Source of the DNA: Vibrio vulnificus NBRC 15645 = ATCC 27562
GTDB taxonomy: Bacteria > Pseudomonadota > Gammaproteobacteria > Enterobacterales > Vibrionaceae
NCBI RefSeq assembly: GCF_002224265.1
Contig: NZ_CP012882.1
Coordinates: forward strand, 1,364,001 to 1,428,000
DNA: 64,000 bases
Reading direction: 5' to 3'
Shown here: positions 47,453 to 56,867 of the stretch, in pieces
Layout of the letters: each line of letters starts with the position of its first letter
How positions within the stretch are numbered: the stretch's first letter is position 1
Position numbers and translations under genes: made by a program
The notes under the pieces: model-generated
The model's input: only the letters and a program-made list of their open reading frames with translations
Database searches by the model: none
What the model was told of the DNA's origin: nothing

Positions 47453-48028
47453 ATGAAAAAAGCTGTATTTTTGTTAGCTGCTGTCTCTGCATTTGCGCAG
47501 GCAAACACCAACGACATCGAGAAGAAAGATGTTTCTGGTTTCTATCTAGGTGGTGGTATCGGTACGACAACCGCATTCGACGATGGTGTGGGCACAAACG
47601 ATTTAAACCTAAAATCAAACGATTCAACGTACAAACTGTACGGTGGTTACCAGTTCAACCGCATTGTGGCAATCGAAGCGCAATACACGCGTTACGGCGA
47701 TATTTACAGTAAAGACGACGCAGACCGCCACATGGTAAAACCAGAAAGCATCGCGTTGATGGCAAATCTTGGTTACACCTTTGATAGTGGATGGCGTCCT
47801 TTTGCAACAGTGGGCCTTGGCCGCACTGAACTCGATTTTGGTCCTCTATCAAAGACAGAAACCTCATTCCGCGCTGGTGTGGGTGGCGAATACTCACCAA
47901 AAGCAATTGAAAGCCTCAACTTCCGCGTAGCCTACGAAGTGGACAGCTTTATGTTCGATAACGGCCCACGTGATGACATCAACATCGTGCTTGGTTCACT
48001 TTACGCAGGTGTTTCTTACAAGTTCTAA
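47453..48028 (+). CDS. small outer-membrane beta-barrel protein
   Basis: 191 residues. Signal peptide MKKAVFLLAAVSAFAQA, then alternating amphipathic strands such as GFYLGGGIGTTTAF, STYKLYGGYQFNRIVAIEAQ and RPFATVGLGRTELDF, ending in LYAGVSYKF with the terminal phenylalanine that marks outer-membrane barrels. It resembles eight-stranded OmpA-barrel/Ail-like proteins. Function is unknown, perhaps adhesion or membrane integrity. ATG at 47453 rather than GTG at 47441, because the signal peptide begins there. Confidence 0.88.
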   Translation: MKKAVFLLAAVSAFAQANTNDIEKKDVSGFYLGGGIGTTTAFDDGVGTNDLNLKSNDSTYKLYGGYQFNRIVAIEAQYTRYGDIYSKDDADRHMVKPESIALMANLGYTFDSGWRPFATVGLGRTELDFGPLSKTETSFRAGVGGEYSPKAIESLNFRVAYEVDSFMFDNGPRDDINIVLGSLYAGVSYKF

Positions 48029-48129
48029 GCCTTCAACAACGTTTGGTTGAAAGCTAGGAAACCGCATAAAAGAACAATTTCTGACTCTTACACGGAACAA
48101 GAAAGCAAAAACAATGCGGAAAAACGATT

Positions 48130-48156
48130 TGGGGCAGTCACACTGCCCCATTTTTT
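48130..48156 (+). terminator. terminator of the outer-membrane barrel gene
   Basis: Eight-base-pair stem TGGGGCAG/CTGCCCCA, loop TCACA, followed by TTTTTT. It may also slow transcripts coming from the right. Confidence 0.9.
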
Positions 48157-48187
48157 ATCGATAGAATTGTGCCATTGGTAAGTCGGG

Positions 48188-51100
48188 TTAAGACTTTGCC
48201 GGCTTAATGCCAAACAAAATAGCAAACATAACGGGCACGACGACTAAGGTTAGTACCGTCGCGAAACCCAAGCCTGCCATGATGGTAATGGCCATAGAAC
48301 CAAAGAACGCATCAAACACCAACGGAATCATACCAAGTATGGTGGTCAATGCCGCCATGCTTACAGGGCGAACACGGCTCACCGCGCTATCGATGATGGC
48401 AAGATACGGATCTTTCCCTGAATCGAGTTCCAGATTGATCTGATCCAGCAACACAATGCCATTTTTCAGAATCATACCGCTAAGGCTCAACAGGCCAAGA
48501 AAAGCGGTAAAACTGAACGGCATGTTGGTGGCTAACAAGCCAAACGCCACACCAATGATAGACAGCGGCACCGTGAACCAAATCACCAACGGTTTTTTGA
48601 ACGAATTGAAAAGCAACATGGTTATGATGAACATCAACAAATAGCCCATTGGCAGTGAACCAAACAGCCCTTCTTGCGCATCTTTCGATGATTCGTATTC
48701 CCCACCCCACGTGATTTCATAGCCATGTGGGATAGGCAGCGCCATCACTTTAGGTTGCACGCGGGCAAACAAACTTGCTGCCGTGTCCTCGCTTAGCACG
48801 TCGTGGTCAGCCAACACGGTCAACGTGCGTTTACGGTCGCGGCGTTGTATTAACGGCTCCTCCCAATCTAAAGTCACACCATCGATGATTTGATCAACCG
48901 GAATGTAGCTTTGCAACGATGGGCTCCAGATGCTGACGTTTTGTAGCGATTCAAAGTCCACTCGTTCTGTTTCTGGCAATCGCACCATAATCGGCAAAAT
49001 GTGTGTGCCATCTCTGAGTAGACCCAATGTGCTGCCACCAAAACTCATCTGCAAGGTGCTCGACAAATCTTCTTTTGAGATACCTAAACGGCGCGCTTTC
49101 GATTCGTTGAAAATCGGCACGATTTGCTTCGTTCGCTCACGCCAATCATGGCGTATATTACGAGCACCCGGATCGGTATGGAGAATGTCTTCCACTTGAA
49201 CCGCCAACGCTCTAAGCACTTGTGGATCTGGGCCAGTGATGCGCGCTTCAATCTTAGATGCCGGCGATGGGCCAAACTCCATCAGCTTTAATTGGAAGGT
49301 TGGCTTATCAAAAGTTTTGGCTAAGCGGCTATCCAGTTCGTTAAGCAGCACAAACATGGTGTCGCGATCCGTTGTTCGCACTTGAAATTGCGCATACGCT
49401 TCGTAGTTCTTGGCCGGCTCATAGGTTAATGCAAATCGCTGCAAGCCCTGACCAATCGATGCTGATACAAAGTCGATGTTTGCTTGTTGGCGAATGTAAC
49501 TTTCCACTTCACTGGCTTGCTTCATGGTTTCACGAATGTCCGTCCCTTCTGGCATCCACATATCCACGTAAAACATCGGCGTGTTCGATGGCGGGAAGAA
49601 CTGCTGCTTAACATGACCAAACGCCACTACCGCGCCAACGAGCAAGGCCACCATGCCTGCGACCGTCAGCCAACGAAAACGTAACGCCCACTTTAGCGAC
49701 GCACCAAATGCGACAAACAACCAACCTTTGTATGGGTCTTCTTCATCGGCAGCGAGCGTTTTGTCTTGCTCTTTCAAGAGCAGATCCGCCAGAAACGGTG
49801 TCAGTGTGATGGCGGTGATCCAGCTTAAGAACAGCGAGAAACACAAAACCCAGAACAGCGACCCCATGAACTCACCTGTTGCGTCCTGTGATAAGCCAAT
49901 CGGCGCAAACGCAGTGATGGCAATCACGGTCGCCCCCAACAATGGCCACTGAGTTTGTTTCACAATGTCGGTCGCGGCTTGGATTTTTGTGCGCCCTTTC
50001 TTTAGGCCCACCAAGATCCCTTCCACCACCACAATGGCGTTATCCACCAGCATACCTAGGGCGATAATCAACGCCCCTAGCGAGATTCGGTGCAGTTCAA
50101 TGTCGTAATGATTCATCAAGATAAAGGTGCCGAATACCGTCAGCAGCAACACCAAGCCGATGATCACCCCACTACGAAGCCCCATGGTGAACAGCAGAAC
50201 AATAATCACGATCGCCACCGCCTCCGCTAGGCTGATCACAAAGGCTTTCACTGAATCATCCACTTCTTGTGCCTGATTGTAGAAATAGCTCATGTCGATG
50301 CCTGCTGGCTTGATGCTTTCTAGGCTGGCCAGTTCCGCTTCAATACGCTGGCCCACTTCCACTACATTCACACCTGACGCAAATGAAACGCCAATGTTGA
50401 TTGCTTTCTTGCCGTTAAACAACAGCACATTATCGGGCTTTTCTTGAATACCGCGAGTAATGGTCGCCACGTCTTTTAAGCGAATAAGATTCCCAGTATC
50501 GCGGCCATGAATGATCAAATTTTCAAGCGCGTCGACGGTGTTCAACGTGCCGCTTGGGCGAATCATCAAACTCTCGCCATTGACCATCACTTCACCGGCA
50601 GAAACCACATTATTCTGCTTATTGAGTAAACCGGAAATGACGTTCATATCTAGGTTGAGCGCGGCAAGACGATCGAGGGAGATTTCAACAAAGAGTTGCT
50701 CTTGTTGATCGCCTGCGATGTCCACTTTGCCCACACCATCAATCAGTTCAAGCTCACGAGTCAGTTGATCTGCGTAGCGTTTCAGTTCCACATAATCGTA
50801 ATCGTCGCCCGTAAGCATCAGCATCACGCCGTATACGTCACCAAAATCATCAATGATTTGCAGAGATTGAACACCTTGCGGTAACGAGGGTTGCAGATCA
50901 TTGATTTTACGGCGCATCTCATCCCAGATTTGGGGTAGCTCGTCAGGGCCGTAATCCATCTTCATGCTCACCATGATTTGCGACAAACCATTCGATGAGG
51001 TGGACGTGATCTTATCGATGTAAGGCAGCTTGCGGATCTCTTTCTCGAGCGGATAAGTCAGCTCTTCTTCAACCTCTTTCGACGTCGCGCCTGGGTACGT

Positions 51101-51247
51101 AGCAATGACCATCGCATCTTTAATGGTGAACGCAGGGTCTTCCAAACGCCCCAATTCTAAGAATGACGTGACCCCGCCAATGGCGAGAATAACGATAAAC
51201 AGCCAACTGATGACTTTGTTCTTGATGGAATATTCCGCAATGCTCAT
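48188..51247 (-). CDS. RND efflux pump, inner-membrane permease
   Basis: 1019 residues, twelve spans and two large periplasmic loops. Typical RND blocks include YPGATSKEVEEELTYPLEKE, SNGLSQIMVSMKM and LGMLVDNAIVVVEGI. The proton-relay region reads VDN, where AcrB has VDD; this variant is common in this subgroup. It exports amphipathic compounds with two adaptor proteins and a TolC-type channel that is not encoded here. It overlaps the adjacent adaptor gene by four bases (ATGA). Layout recalls V. cholerae VexIJK, an inference. Confidence 0.93.
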   Translation of the reverse strand: MSIAEYSIKNKVISWLFIVILAIGGVTSFLELGRLEDPAFTIKDAMVIATYPGATSKEVEEELTYPLEKEIRKLPYIDKITSTSSNGLSQIMVSMKMDYGPDELPQIWDEMRRKINDLQPSLPQGVQSLQIIDDFGDVYGVMLMLTGDDYDYVELKRYADQLTRELELIDGVGKVDIAGDQQEQLFVEISLDRLAALNLDMNVISGLLNKQNNVVSAGEVMVNGESLMIRPSGTLNTVDALENLIIHGRDTGNLIRLKDVATITRGIQEKPDNVLLFNGKKAINIGVSFASGVNVVEVGQRIEAELASLESIKPAGIDMSYFYNQAQEVDDSVKAFVISLAEAVAIVIIVLLFTMGLRSGVIIGLVLLLTVFGTFILMNHYDIELHRISLGALIIALGMLVDNAIVVVEGILVGLKKGRTKIQAATDIVKQTQWPLLGATVIAITAFAPIGLSQDATGEFMGSLFWVLCFSLFLSWITAITLTPFLADLLLKEQDKTLAADEEDPYKGWLFVAFGASLKWALRFRWLTVAGMVALLVGAVVAFGHVKQQFFPPSNTPMFYVDMWMPEGTDIRETMKQASEVESYIRQQANIDFVSASIGQGLQRFALTYEPAKNYEAYAQFQVRTTDRDTMFVLLNELDSRLAKTFDKPTFQLKLMEFGPSPASKIEARITGPDPQVLRALAVQVEDILHTDPGARNIRHDWRERTKQIVPIFNESKARRLGISKEDLSSTLQMSFGGSTLGLLRDGTHILPIMVRLPETERVDFESLQNVSIWSPSLQSYIPVDQIIDGVTLDWEEPLIQRRDRKRTLTVLADHDVLSEDTAASLFARVQPKVMALPIPHGYEITWGGEYESSKDAQEGLFGSLPMGYLLMFIITMLLFNSFKKPLVIWFTVPLSIIGVAFGLLATNMPFSFTAFLGLLSLSGMILKNGIVLLDQINLELDSGKDPYLAIIDSAVSRVRPVSMAALTTILGMIPLVFDAFFGSMAITIMAGLGFATVLTLVVVPVMFAILFGIKPAKS

Positions 51248-52314
51248 TCTTGTTCCTTCTCTACCACATCCACGTGTTTGCCTTCGCGCAACTTGCGTAA
51301 ATTCGAGTTCACCAACACATCACCTTGTGCCACTCCCGATGAGACAATCGCCCCATCGCCGTGGATTTGTTCAATGGCCACAGGCACTTTAGTGACCGCG
51401 TCACCATTTAATTTCCAAACAAAGAACTCCCCTTCATGACTTCCCGCTTGCAGTGCTGTCATCGGAATGGTGTAGCCATCAATGGCGGTAATGCCCGCTG
51501 CCGCCATATCAACCAGCACGCTGACACTGGTACCAGGCAGGATCTCACTTTGCTGCAACGGCTGTGGCATCGATAAGTACATTTGGTAAGTTTGGGTTTG
51601 CGCATTCGGTTCACTGGTGTGTTCCAAATAATTGAGTGCGAACGTTTTCTGCACGCCAGAAAACGTCGCTTGGGGCTGGTAATCCATACTTTGTGTGTTC
51701 GGGTTCACCAAAGCTAACACGTTGTCGGACAACTCAATTCGCACGTACACCTTGTCGTTTTGATACAAACTGACGATCGGCTCACCAATCGCGATACGCT
51801 CAAAACGTTCTTTGTACACGTCCGAGATCTTACCGGTGAACGGGGCAAACAATCGGGTGTAGTTGAGTTGGTTTGTTGCGTTGTAAAAATTGGCTTCTGC
51901 CAATGCTTTGCTCGCAGTGAGCGCATCTAACTCCGCGTTAGAAATCATCCGTTTGGCGTAGAGCTCGTTACCACGTTTCAGCTGACGAATTGCCAAGTTG
52001 TATTGCGCTTGTGCATCGTTCACTGCTTGTTTTTCTTTGCTGTCATCAAGCTTAGCGATCATCTGACCTTGCTTGACGAGATCGCCCGCGTTGACCAAAA
52101 CATGCTGAATTTCTCCGGCGCGGCGAAAAGCGATCGGTGTTTGCTCGGCAGGCACAACTTGGCCTTTAAAGGTGCGATACTGGCTCTTAACCGGCGCATC
52201 AACAGAAACCGTTGAAACGTACAACGGCGGTTCATTAAACGACTGTGGCTGGGAATCACACCCTGTCAGCACGGCCAACGTGATTGCCGAAAGTAGTAAT
52301 AAAGGACGTTTCAT
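51244..52314 (-). CDS. RND efflux periplasmic adaptor (second)
   Basis: 356 residues. Lipoprotein signal (LLLSAITLAVLTGCDSQ), then membrane-fusion segments: IAFRRAGEIQHVLVNAGDLV and LFAPFTGKISDVYKERFERI form the lipoyl-like halves around a helical hairpin (AVNDAQAQYNLAIRQLKRGN). It links the pump to the outer-membrane channel. Start at 52314 has GGAGGG upstream and overlaps the first adaptor's stop by one base (TAATG). Confidence 0.92.
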   Translation of the reverse strand: MKRPLLLLSAITLAVLTGCDSQPQSFNEPPLYVSTVSVDAPVKSQYRTFKGQVVPAEQTPIAFRRAGEIQHVLVNAGDLVKQGQMIAKLDDSKEKQAVNDAQAQYNLAIRQLKRGNELYAKRMISNAELDALTASKALAEANFYNATNQLNYTRLFAPFTGKISDVYKERFERIAIGEPIVSLYQNDKVYVRIELSDNVLALVNPNTQSMDYQPQATFSGVQKTFALNYLEHTSEPNAQTQTYQMYLSMPQPLQQSEILPGTSVSVLVDMAAAGITAIDGYTIPMTALQAGSHEGEFFVWKLNGDAVTKVPVAIEQIHGDGAIVSSGVAQGDVLVNSNLRKLREGKHVDVVEKEQE

Positions 52315-53387
52315 TAAATGCCCTCCTCGCGTACCCAAGCTTTCACCACTTGGCCTTCCACTAAACGCTCAACCCCCGCAATGACCACGTAGTCACTGCT
52401 GTCGAGGCCAGATTCCACGCCTCCCTCAGCATTTAAAGAGAGCGTTACTTTGTTAACTTGCTGCGTCTCACTGTCCATCACCCACACCTCTCCTTGCGAG
52501 GCTTGTTTTGTCACCCATGCAGCATTTGGCAGCATCACCGCGTTTGAGAGGTTTTGCTTGGCAATGTGGACTTGCCCCGTCATTCCCGTTAACAAGTTGC
52601 GATCTTCGGGTCTGTCGATGGTGACGATCACTTGGTAGCTGTTTGTGTCTGGGTTTGGTCGAGTTGAGATCTCTTTAAACTGACCAGAAATGCGCTTATT
52701 GGGTTCGCTGTCCATCGTCACCCACATCTCAGCATGTTTGAGCGCCGCCAGAGAAAGCGATTCAACATAGGTCACAGGCAATGCAAACGACACATCCAAC
52801 ACACTGTTGTCAATAAGATTGAGGATCTCTTGTTTTTCCGCCACCATTTGATGAGGTTTGACATAGGTGTAAGAAACCACACCATCAAAAGGCGCGTGAA
52901 TTTTGGTGTAACTGAGATCGGTTTTGGCTTGTTCCCAATTGGCTAGCGCCGCTTTGTATTGGGTTTCTTGCTGATCATAGCTATCGGCGCTGACGAGTTT
53001 TTTCTCATACAGTTGCTTGGCGCGTTGCCATTCCGTCTTCGCCAGTGAGTATTGTGCCTGAGCAGCGTTAAGTGCCAATTGCAAATCTTTCGGGTCAAGC
53101 GTCACCAAAACATCACCTTGGCTCACCTCTTCCCCCATCTTGACCAATAATTGCTTAATTTCACCGCCCACTTGGAAAGAGAGCTGAGCGCGATACGTTG
53201 CGTCGATTCGCGCTAAAAAGGCATCCGATTCAGCAGCGCTCAGATCGTCCACCGCCAGTAACTTAACGGGTTTGATCAGAGGATCGGCAGGCTCCGATAT
53301 GGCTTTGTCACAGCCCGTCAGCAGTGTTGATAGACCAAGCATCACCACAACAGCGACAGACGTGCGTGTTATCTGGGGTTTGCGCAC
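52314..53387 (-). CDS. RND efflux periplasmic adaptor (first)
   Basis: 357 residues, starting with GTG behind GGAGAATCTCA. Lipoprotein signal (VAVVVMLGLSTLLTGCDK), lipoyl-like halves (LSFQVGGEIKQLLVKMGEEV, IHAPFDGVVSYTYVKPHQMV) around a helical hairpin. It belongs to the same family as the second adaptor but is clearly diverged, so the two may form a mixed ring. First gene of the three-gene pump operon, with a TetR operator just upstream. Confidence 0.92.
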   Translation of the reverse strand: MRKPQITRTSVAVVVMLGLSTLLTGCDKAISEPADPLIKPVKLLAVDDLSAAESDAFLARIDATYRAQLSFQVGGEIKQLLVKMGEEVSQGDVLVTLDPKDLQLALNAAQAQYSLAKTEWQRAKQLYEKKLVSADSYDQQETQYKAALANWEQAKTDLSYTKIHAPFDGVVSYTYVKPHQMVAEKQEILNLIDNSVLDVSFALPVTYVESLSLAALKHAEMWVTMDSEPNKRISGQFKEISTRPNPDTNSYQVIVTIDRPEDRNLLTGMTGQVHIAKQNLSNAVMLPNAAWVTKQASQGEVWVMDSETQQVNKVTLSLNAEGGVESGLDSSDYVVIAGVERLVEGQVVKAWVREEGI

Positions 53388-53454
53388 TGAGATTCTCCGT
53401 TTCTTTATTTTGCTATACAGGCGTGCAGTATATGGAGAATCAAAAAATGATCAA

Positions 53455-53478
53455 TATATTTTCCATGTGGACAATATA
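53455..53478. promoter_or_regulatory. near-perfect palindrome, candidate TetR operator
   Basis: TATATTTTCCA-TG-TGGACAATATA: the 11-base arms differ at one position. It is centred between the GTG of the first adaptor (68 bases away) and the tetR start (71 bases away), suiting control of both. Binding by the TetR protein is inferred. Confidence 0.7.
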
Positions 53479-53548
53479 AGAATTGGTCAAATTCTCTCGT
53501 TTCTGGTAAAAATAGGCGCGTTGATGGATATCTGAGAAAACTCGAACG

Positions 53549-54274
53549 ATGACTGAAAGAAAGCAAGGTCGAAGAAGTGCCGAAGCGGCCGAGCAAACTA
53601 AGTGCATGATCCTTAAAGTAGCAGCCGATATGTTCTGCGAATTGGGTTACGAGCGCATCTCTTTGCGAAACATCAGTGAGAAGGCAGGCGTGTCACACAG
53701 TTTGATTCGCCACCACTTCGGTAGCAAAGAGAAGATTTGGCAAGCCGTCAGTGATGGTATGGACGAGTTTTTGCAACTCTACATGGCTGAACTCATCAAC
53801 CAAATGCCAAAAGATATGCCATCAAACCGAAAAATTTATCTGTTTATGGTGCGCATGCTTGCCTTTGCTTTGGTCAATCCTCACCCAATCCAAATGATTG
53901 CCGATGCGATCCGCCAAGGTGACGACGCCCTACTGCAATACTTCCTCAGATCAAAAGACGAGTTCGCTGAAATTTTTACCAAGCTATTTGCCGACTACAA
54001 CGTGGAATACCCAGAAACACCCATCGATCAATGGGAATCCAAATGGCAGATGCTGATCTTTGCTCATGGTGCCATCACACTCGCTCCGATGATGAAAGAG
54101 ACGTGGCCTGACGATGCAGAGAACCGTGATCAAATGCTGATCAATCATTGGGAGCTGTTTAATACCATCATGGCGAACCAGTTTGGTGTTGAAAAAGCGC
54201 AAATGATTCACCCAGCGAAGTTGAACGATATCGTCATCGATATGTTCTGCCCAATTGAAGATCTCACTCCTTAG
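53549..54274 (+). CDS. TetR-family regulator of the efflux operon
   Basis: 241 residues. The helix-turn-helix RISLRNISEKAGVSHSLIRH then HFGSKEKIW is standard TetR. The C-terminal part is a helical ligand domain (VRMLAFALVNPHPIQMIADA). Divergent from the pump operon, which is the usual setting for a TetR repressor of its own efflux genes. Six bases separate its stop from the convergent protease gene; no terminator is seen between them. Confidence 0.92.
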   Translation: MTERKQGRRSAEAAEQTKCMILKVAADMFCELGYERISLRNISEKAGVSHSLIRHHFGSKEKIWQAVSDGMDEFLQLYMAELINQMPKDMPSNRKIYLFMVRMLAFALVNPHPIQMIADAIRQGDDALLQYFLRSKDEFAEIFTKLFADYNVEYPETPIDQWESKWQMLIFAHGAITLAPMMKETWPDDAENRDQMLINHWELFNTIMANQFGVEKAQMIHPAKLNDIVIDMFCPIEDLTP

Positions 54275-54280
54275 AACGCT

Positions 54281-55357
54281 TCAGCGAAAAATAGACTCCC
54301 GAACACGAGTCAAACAGGCATGCAGTAGGTAGCACATCAACAGCCATAGCCCTACTGCGCCGCCCCCCGAGGAACTGCCGAAACTCATTGGGGCCTCTTC
54401 ATTGTTGCCAGATGAACCTGTGTCATCGACACTGCCCGTGTCGCCATTCATGTAATCCAATCGCATCTGTTCCGTCACGGTCACTTTTGCCGTTTCATTG
54501 CCTGCCAATACACTGTCTATCCATCCGGCGTAATCAGTAATTTCGGTAAACACCGACGTCACGGCCCAATTGGGATCGCCGCAAATATTCGGTCCAAAGC
54601 TGGTTACGCCCACTTGCATCATCACCCCATTGTTCTCCCAATACACTGGCCCACCGGAATCACCCTGACATGTGCTGTTTTTCAATTGGCTACTTTGGCT
54701 AAAATCGCCATCAAAACAGATCTGCTTGCTGGACAGATAATTTCCGGCGGAAAACACATTGGCGCATTGGGTGTTGCTGATGTACGTAAGTGGTGTTTCT
54801 TGCAGTTGCGATTCGCTGTCAAAGCCAGAGCGCGTATTGCCATGACCTACGGCAAAGAAAGTTTCCGAGGCATTGCGGTACACCTCATTTTGCGGACGTC
54901 TAATCACGTCATTGACCGAATCAATATTCATCGACGTTTCTAGCTTGAGAATGGCAATGTCGTTTGGAAACAGCGTGGAAGAACTGTTTGAGAAATTATC
55001 GGGATAGAAAATTTTCGCTACTCGGTGGCGCTGAATGTTACCAAACGGATAGTCGTTTTCATCTTGAAGCTGCGGCACCACCACCAGAAACAGCGCCAAT
55101 GAGCCCAACTCTTCCACACAATGGGCAGCCGTTAGCACATGGTCGACATCGAGAATGGTGGCTCCACAAGAAGCACCGGAGTAGTAACCGCCATCGTATT
55201 CAAGGGAATCGTAGAAAAGACTGGCAAAGGAGGCGTATCGGTTTACATCAACGACCGTGCCATTGACGATGCGGCTTTCCACTTCACCCGCCATTGTCGC
55301 TGCGGAGAAAAGTACAGAAAGGAAGGAAAACTTCGCTAAAGATTGTGCTGAAAACAT
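54281..55357 (-). CDS. trypsin-like serine protease with a GlyGly-CTERM anchor
   Basis: 358 residues. Signal peptide (SFLSVLFSAATMAG), then RIVNGT. The catalytic triad is His in LTAAHCVEE, Asp in PNDIAILKLE and Ser in TCQGDSGGPVYW. The C-terminus has SSSGGGAVGLWLLMCYLL followed by a basic end: the GlyGly-CTERM signal processed by rhombosortase, typical of type II-secreted surface proteases such as VesB. The substrate-pocket region cannot be read with confidence. No in-operon partner. Confidence 0.92.
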   Translation of the reverse strand: MFSAQSLAKFSFLSVLFSAATMAGEVESRIVNGTVVDVNRYASFASLFYDSLEYDGGYYSGASCGATILDVDHVLTAAHCVEELGSLALFLVVVPQLQDENDYPFGNIQRHRVAKIFYPDNFSNSSSTLFPNDIAILKLETSMNIDSVNDVIRRPQNEVYRNASETFFAVGHGNTRSGFDSESQLQETPLTYISNTQCANVFSAGNYLSSKQICFDGDFSQSSQLKNSTCQGDSGGPVYWENNGVMMQVGVTSFGPNICGDPNWAVTSVFTEITDYAGWIDSVLAGNETAKVTVTEQMRLDYMNGDTGSVDDTGSSGNNEEAPMSFGSSSGGGAVGLWLLMCYLLHACLTRVRESIFR

Positions 55358-55359
55358 AA

Positions 55360-55388
55360 CACCGCGCCCCTATGTTAGAAGCGCGGTG
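55360..55388 (-). promoter_or_regulatory. hairpin covering the protease translation start region
   Basis: CACCGCGC (55360-55367) pairs with GCGCGGTG (55381-55388). The loop holds AGGGG, the only ribosome-binding-like sequence, three to thirteen bases before the ATG at 55357. It may restrict translation or act in ending the gcvT message; both are inferred. Confidence 0.4.
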
Positions 55389-55443
55389 CCAATTATTCGC
55401 AAAAATAAACGTCTTATTTGCGGTAACTTAGCTCAACGCCTCA

Positions 55444-56577
55444 TTAACCACGGTAGTAGCGTTGTGGTACAAACGGCATTTTCTCTACCGTCATTGGTAG
55501 CAGTTTGCCACGAACTTCAGCAAACACTTCAGTGCCGATTTCCGTTAGGTCTGAACGTAGATAAGCCATGGAAACTGGCTTGCCCGCATTTGGACCTGCG
55601 GTACCACTGGTTACTACACCCACTTTATTACCTTCTCCATCAAACAGCTCTGCACCTTCGCGGACTGGTGCTTTTGTTTGACCAACCAGACCAACACGCT
55701 TGCGAGACACATCCTTCGTTTCGATCTGCTTAAGGATGATGTCTGCCCCTGGGAAGCCACCTTCACGCTCACCACCTGCGCGGCGAACTTTCTGAATGCC
55801 CCACAATAGGCTGGCTTCTACTGGCGTGGTGGTTTCATCAAGATCATGACCGTACAAACACAAACCACACTCTAGACGTAACGAATCACGTGCACCAAGA
55901 CCGATCCATTCGACTTCTTCTTCCGCGGTCAATGCACGAGCAAGCGCTTCTGCTTTGTCTGCTGGTACAGAAATTTCGTAGCCGTCTTCTCCAGTATAGC
56001 CGCTGCGAGAGATGATGCATTCTACGCCAAGCAATTCAAGCTTTTGCACGTCCATAAACAGCATCTCAGCCACGGCAGGTTGGAAGCGGCTCAACACCTC
56101 AACCGCTTTTGGACCTTGAATAGCAAGCAGTGCGCGATCATCAATGATTTCAAGTTCAACGTCTGATGGAATATGTGCTTGCAGATGGTTGATGTCTTGC
56201 TCTTTACATGCAGCATTGACGACAACAAACAGATGATCACCCAGGTTAGCCACCATGAGGTCATCCATAATGCCGCCCTGCTCGTTGGTGAAAAACGCGT
56301 AACGCTGTTTGCCTTCACCCAAATCAACGATATCCACTGGAACCAGCGACTCAAGAAACGCTGCTGCGCCCGCACCGTGCAGTCTTAGCTGCCCCATGTG
56401 AGACACATCAAACAGGCCTGCCGCTTCACGCGTGTGCAAGTGTTCTTTCTTCACACCTAACGGGTATTGAACTGGCATGTCGTAACCAGCGAATGGCACC
56501 ATTTTCGCACCCACTTCAATGTGCAATGCGTGAAGTGGTGTTTTAAGTAGTACTTGGTCTGAGTGTTCTTGAGTCAT
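55444..56577 (-). CDS. gcvT: glycine cleavage system T protein (aminomethyltransferase)
   Basis: 377 residues. HALHIEVGAKMVPFAGYDMP, REAAGLFDVSHMGQ and GYTGEDGYEISVPA are diagnostic, with the GcvT_C barrel at the end. It transfers the methylene unit from the aminomethyl-lipoyl H protein to tetrahydrofolate, releasing ammonia. Start at 56577 with GGAG seven bases upstream. It is on the opposite strand from gcvH and gcvP, with the regulator and glyA between. Confidence 0.96.
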   Translation of the reverse strand: MTQEHSDQVLLKTPLHALHIEVGAKMVPFAGYDMPVQYPLGVKKEHLHTREAAGLFDVSHMGQLRLHGAGAAAFLESLVPVDIVDLGEGKQRYAFFTNEQGGIMDDLMVANLGDHLFVVVNAACKEQDINHLQAHIPSDVELEIIDDRALLAIQGPKAVEVLSRFQPAVAEMLFMDVQKLELLGVECIISRSGYTGEDGYEISVPADKAEALARALTAEEEVEWIGLGARDSLRLECGLCLYGHDLDETTTPVEASLLWGIQKVRRAGGEREGGFPGADIILKQIETKDVSRKRVGLVGQTKAPVREGAELFDGEGNKVGVVTSGTAGPNAGKPVSMAYLRSDLTEIGTEVFAEVRGKLLPMTVEKMPFVPQRYYRG

Positions 56578-56646
56578 TTTCGTCTCCATTAGCTAGACCC
56601 ATCACAGCGATCTATCAGCAATTAATTGTCCAGATTTCCACTCAAA

Positions 56647-56661
56647 GGAAACTGTGTTTCC
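56647..56661. promoter_or_regulatory. GGAAAC-TGT-GTTTCC palindrome upstream of gcvT
   Basis: Perfect inverted repeat of six bases per arm, 70 bases before the gcvT start. It shares TGTTTCC(A/T)ATA with a site in the regulator/glyA interval (57609-57625), so both could be bound by the XRE-cupin regulator. Confidence 0.5.
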
Positions 56662-56755
56662 AATAATAAACACGTGTTGTGCTAATTTGCACGTTCAACC
56701 TACTGGGTCCTGCTCAAAATGTGACTTTTAACAATTTAATCACATTAAGCAACCA

Positions 56756-56799
56756 CAAAAAAAGCGCCGCATTGAGGGAATTATCATCAGAGCGGCGCT
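56756..56799 (-). terminator. terminator of the XRE-cupin regulator gene
   Basis: AGCGCCGC (56763-56770) pairs with GCGGCGCT (56792-56799), with a U run of about seven on the minus strand. It separates the regulator transcript from gcvT. Confidence 0.88.
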
Positions 56800-56820
56800 A
56801 TTCTAATCTTGTTTTAAACA

Positions 56821-56853
56821 AAAGCAAACGTTTGCTTTCACTATAGGAAATTT
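56821..56853. promoter_or_regulatory. full-consensus PurR palindrome plus repeat of the glyA-side operator
   Basis: AAAGCAAACGTTTGCTTT (56821-56838) is a perfect 18-base palindrome meeting every fixed base of the PurR consensus. Next to it, CTATAGGAAATTT (56841-56853) is identical to 57616-57628. Both lie in the 3' untranslated part of the regulator gene, upstream of gcvT. Confidence 0.7.
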
Positions 56854-56867
56854 ACATCTTTTTAAAA

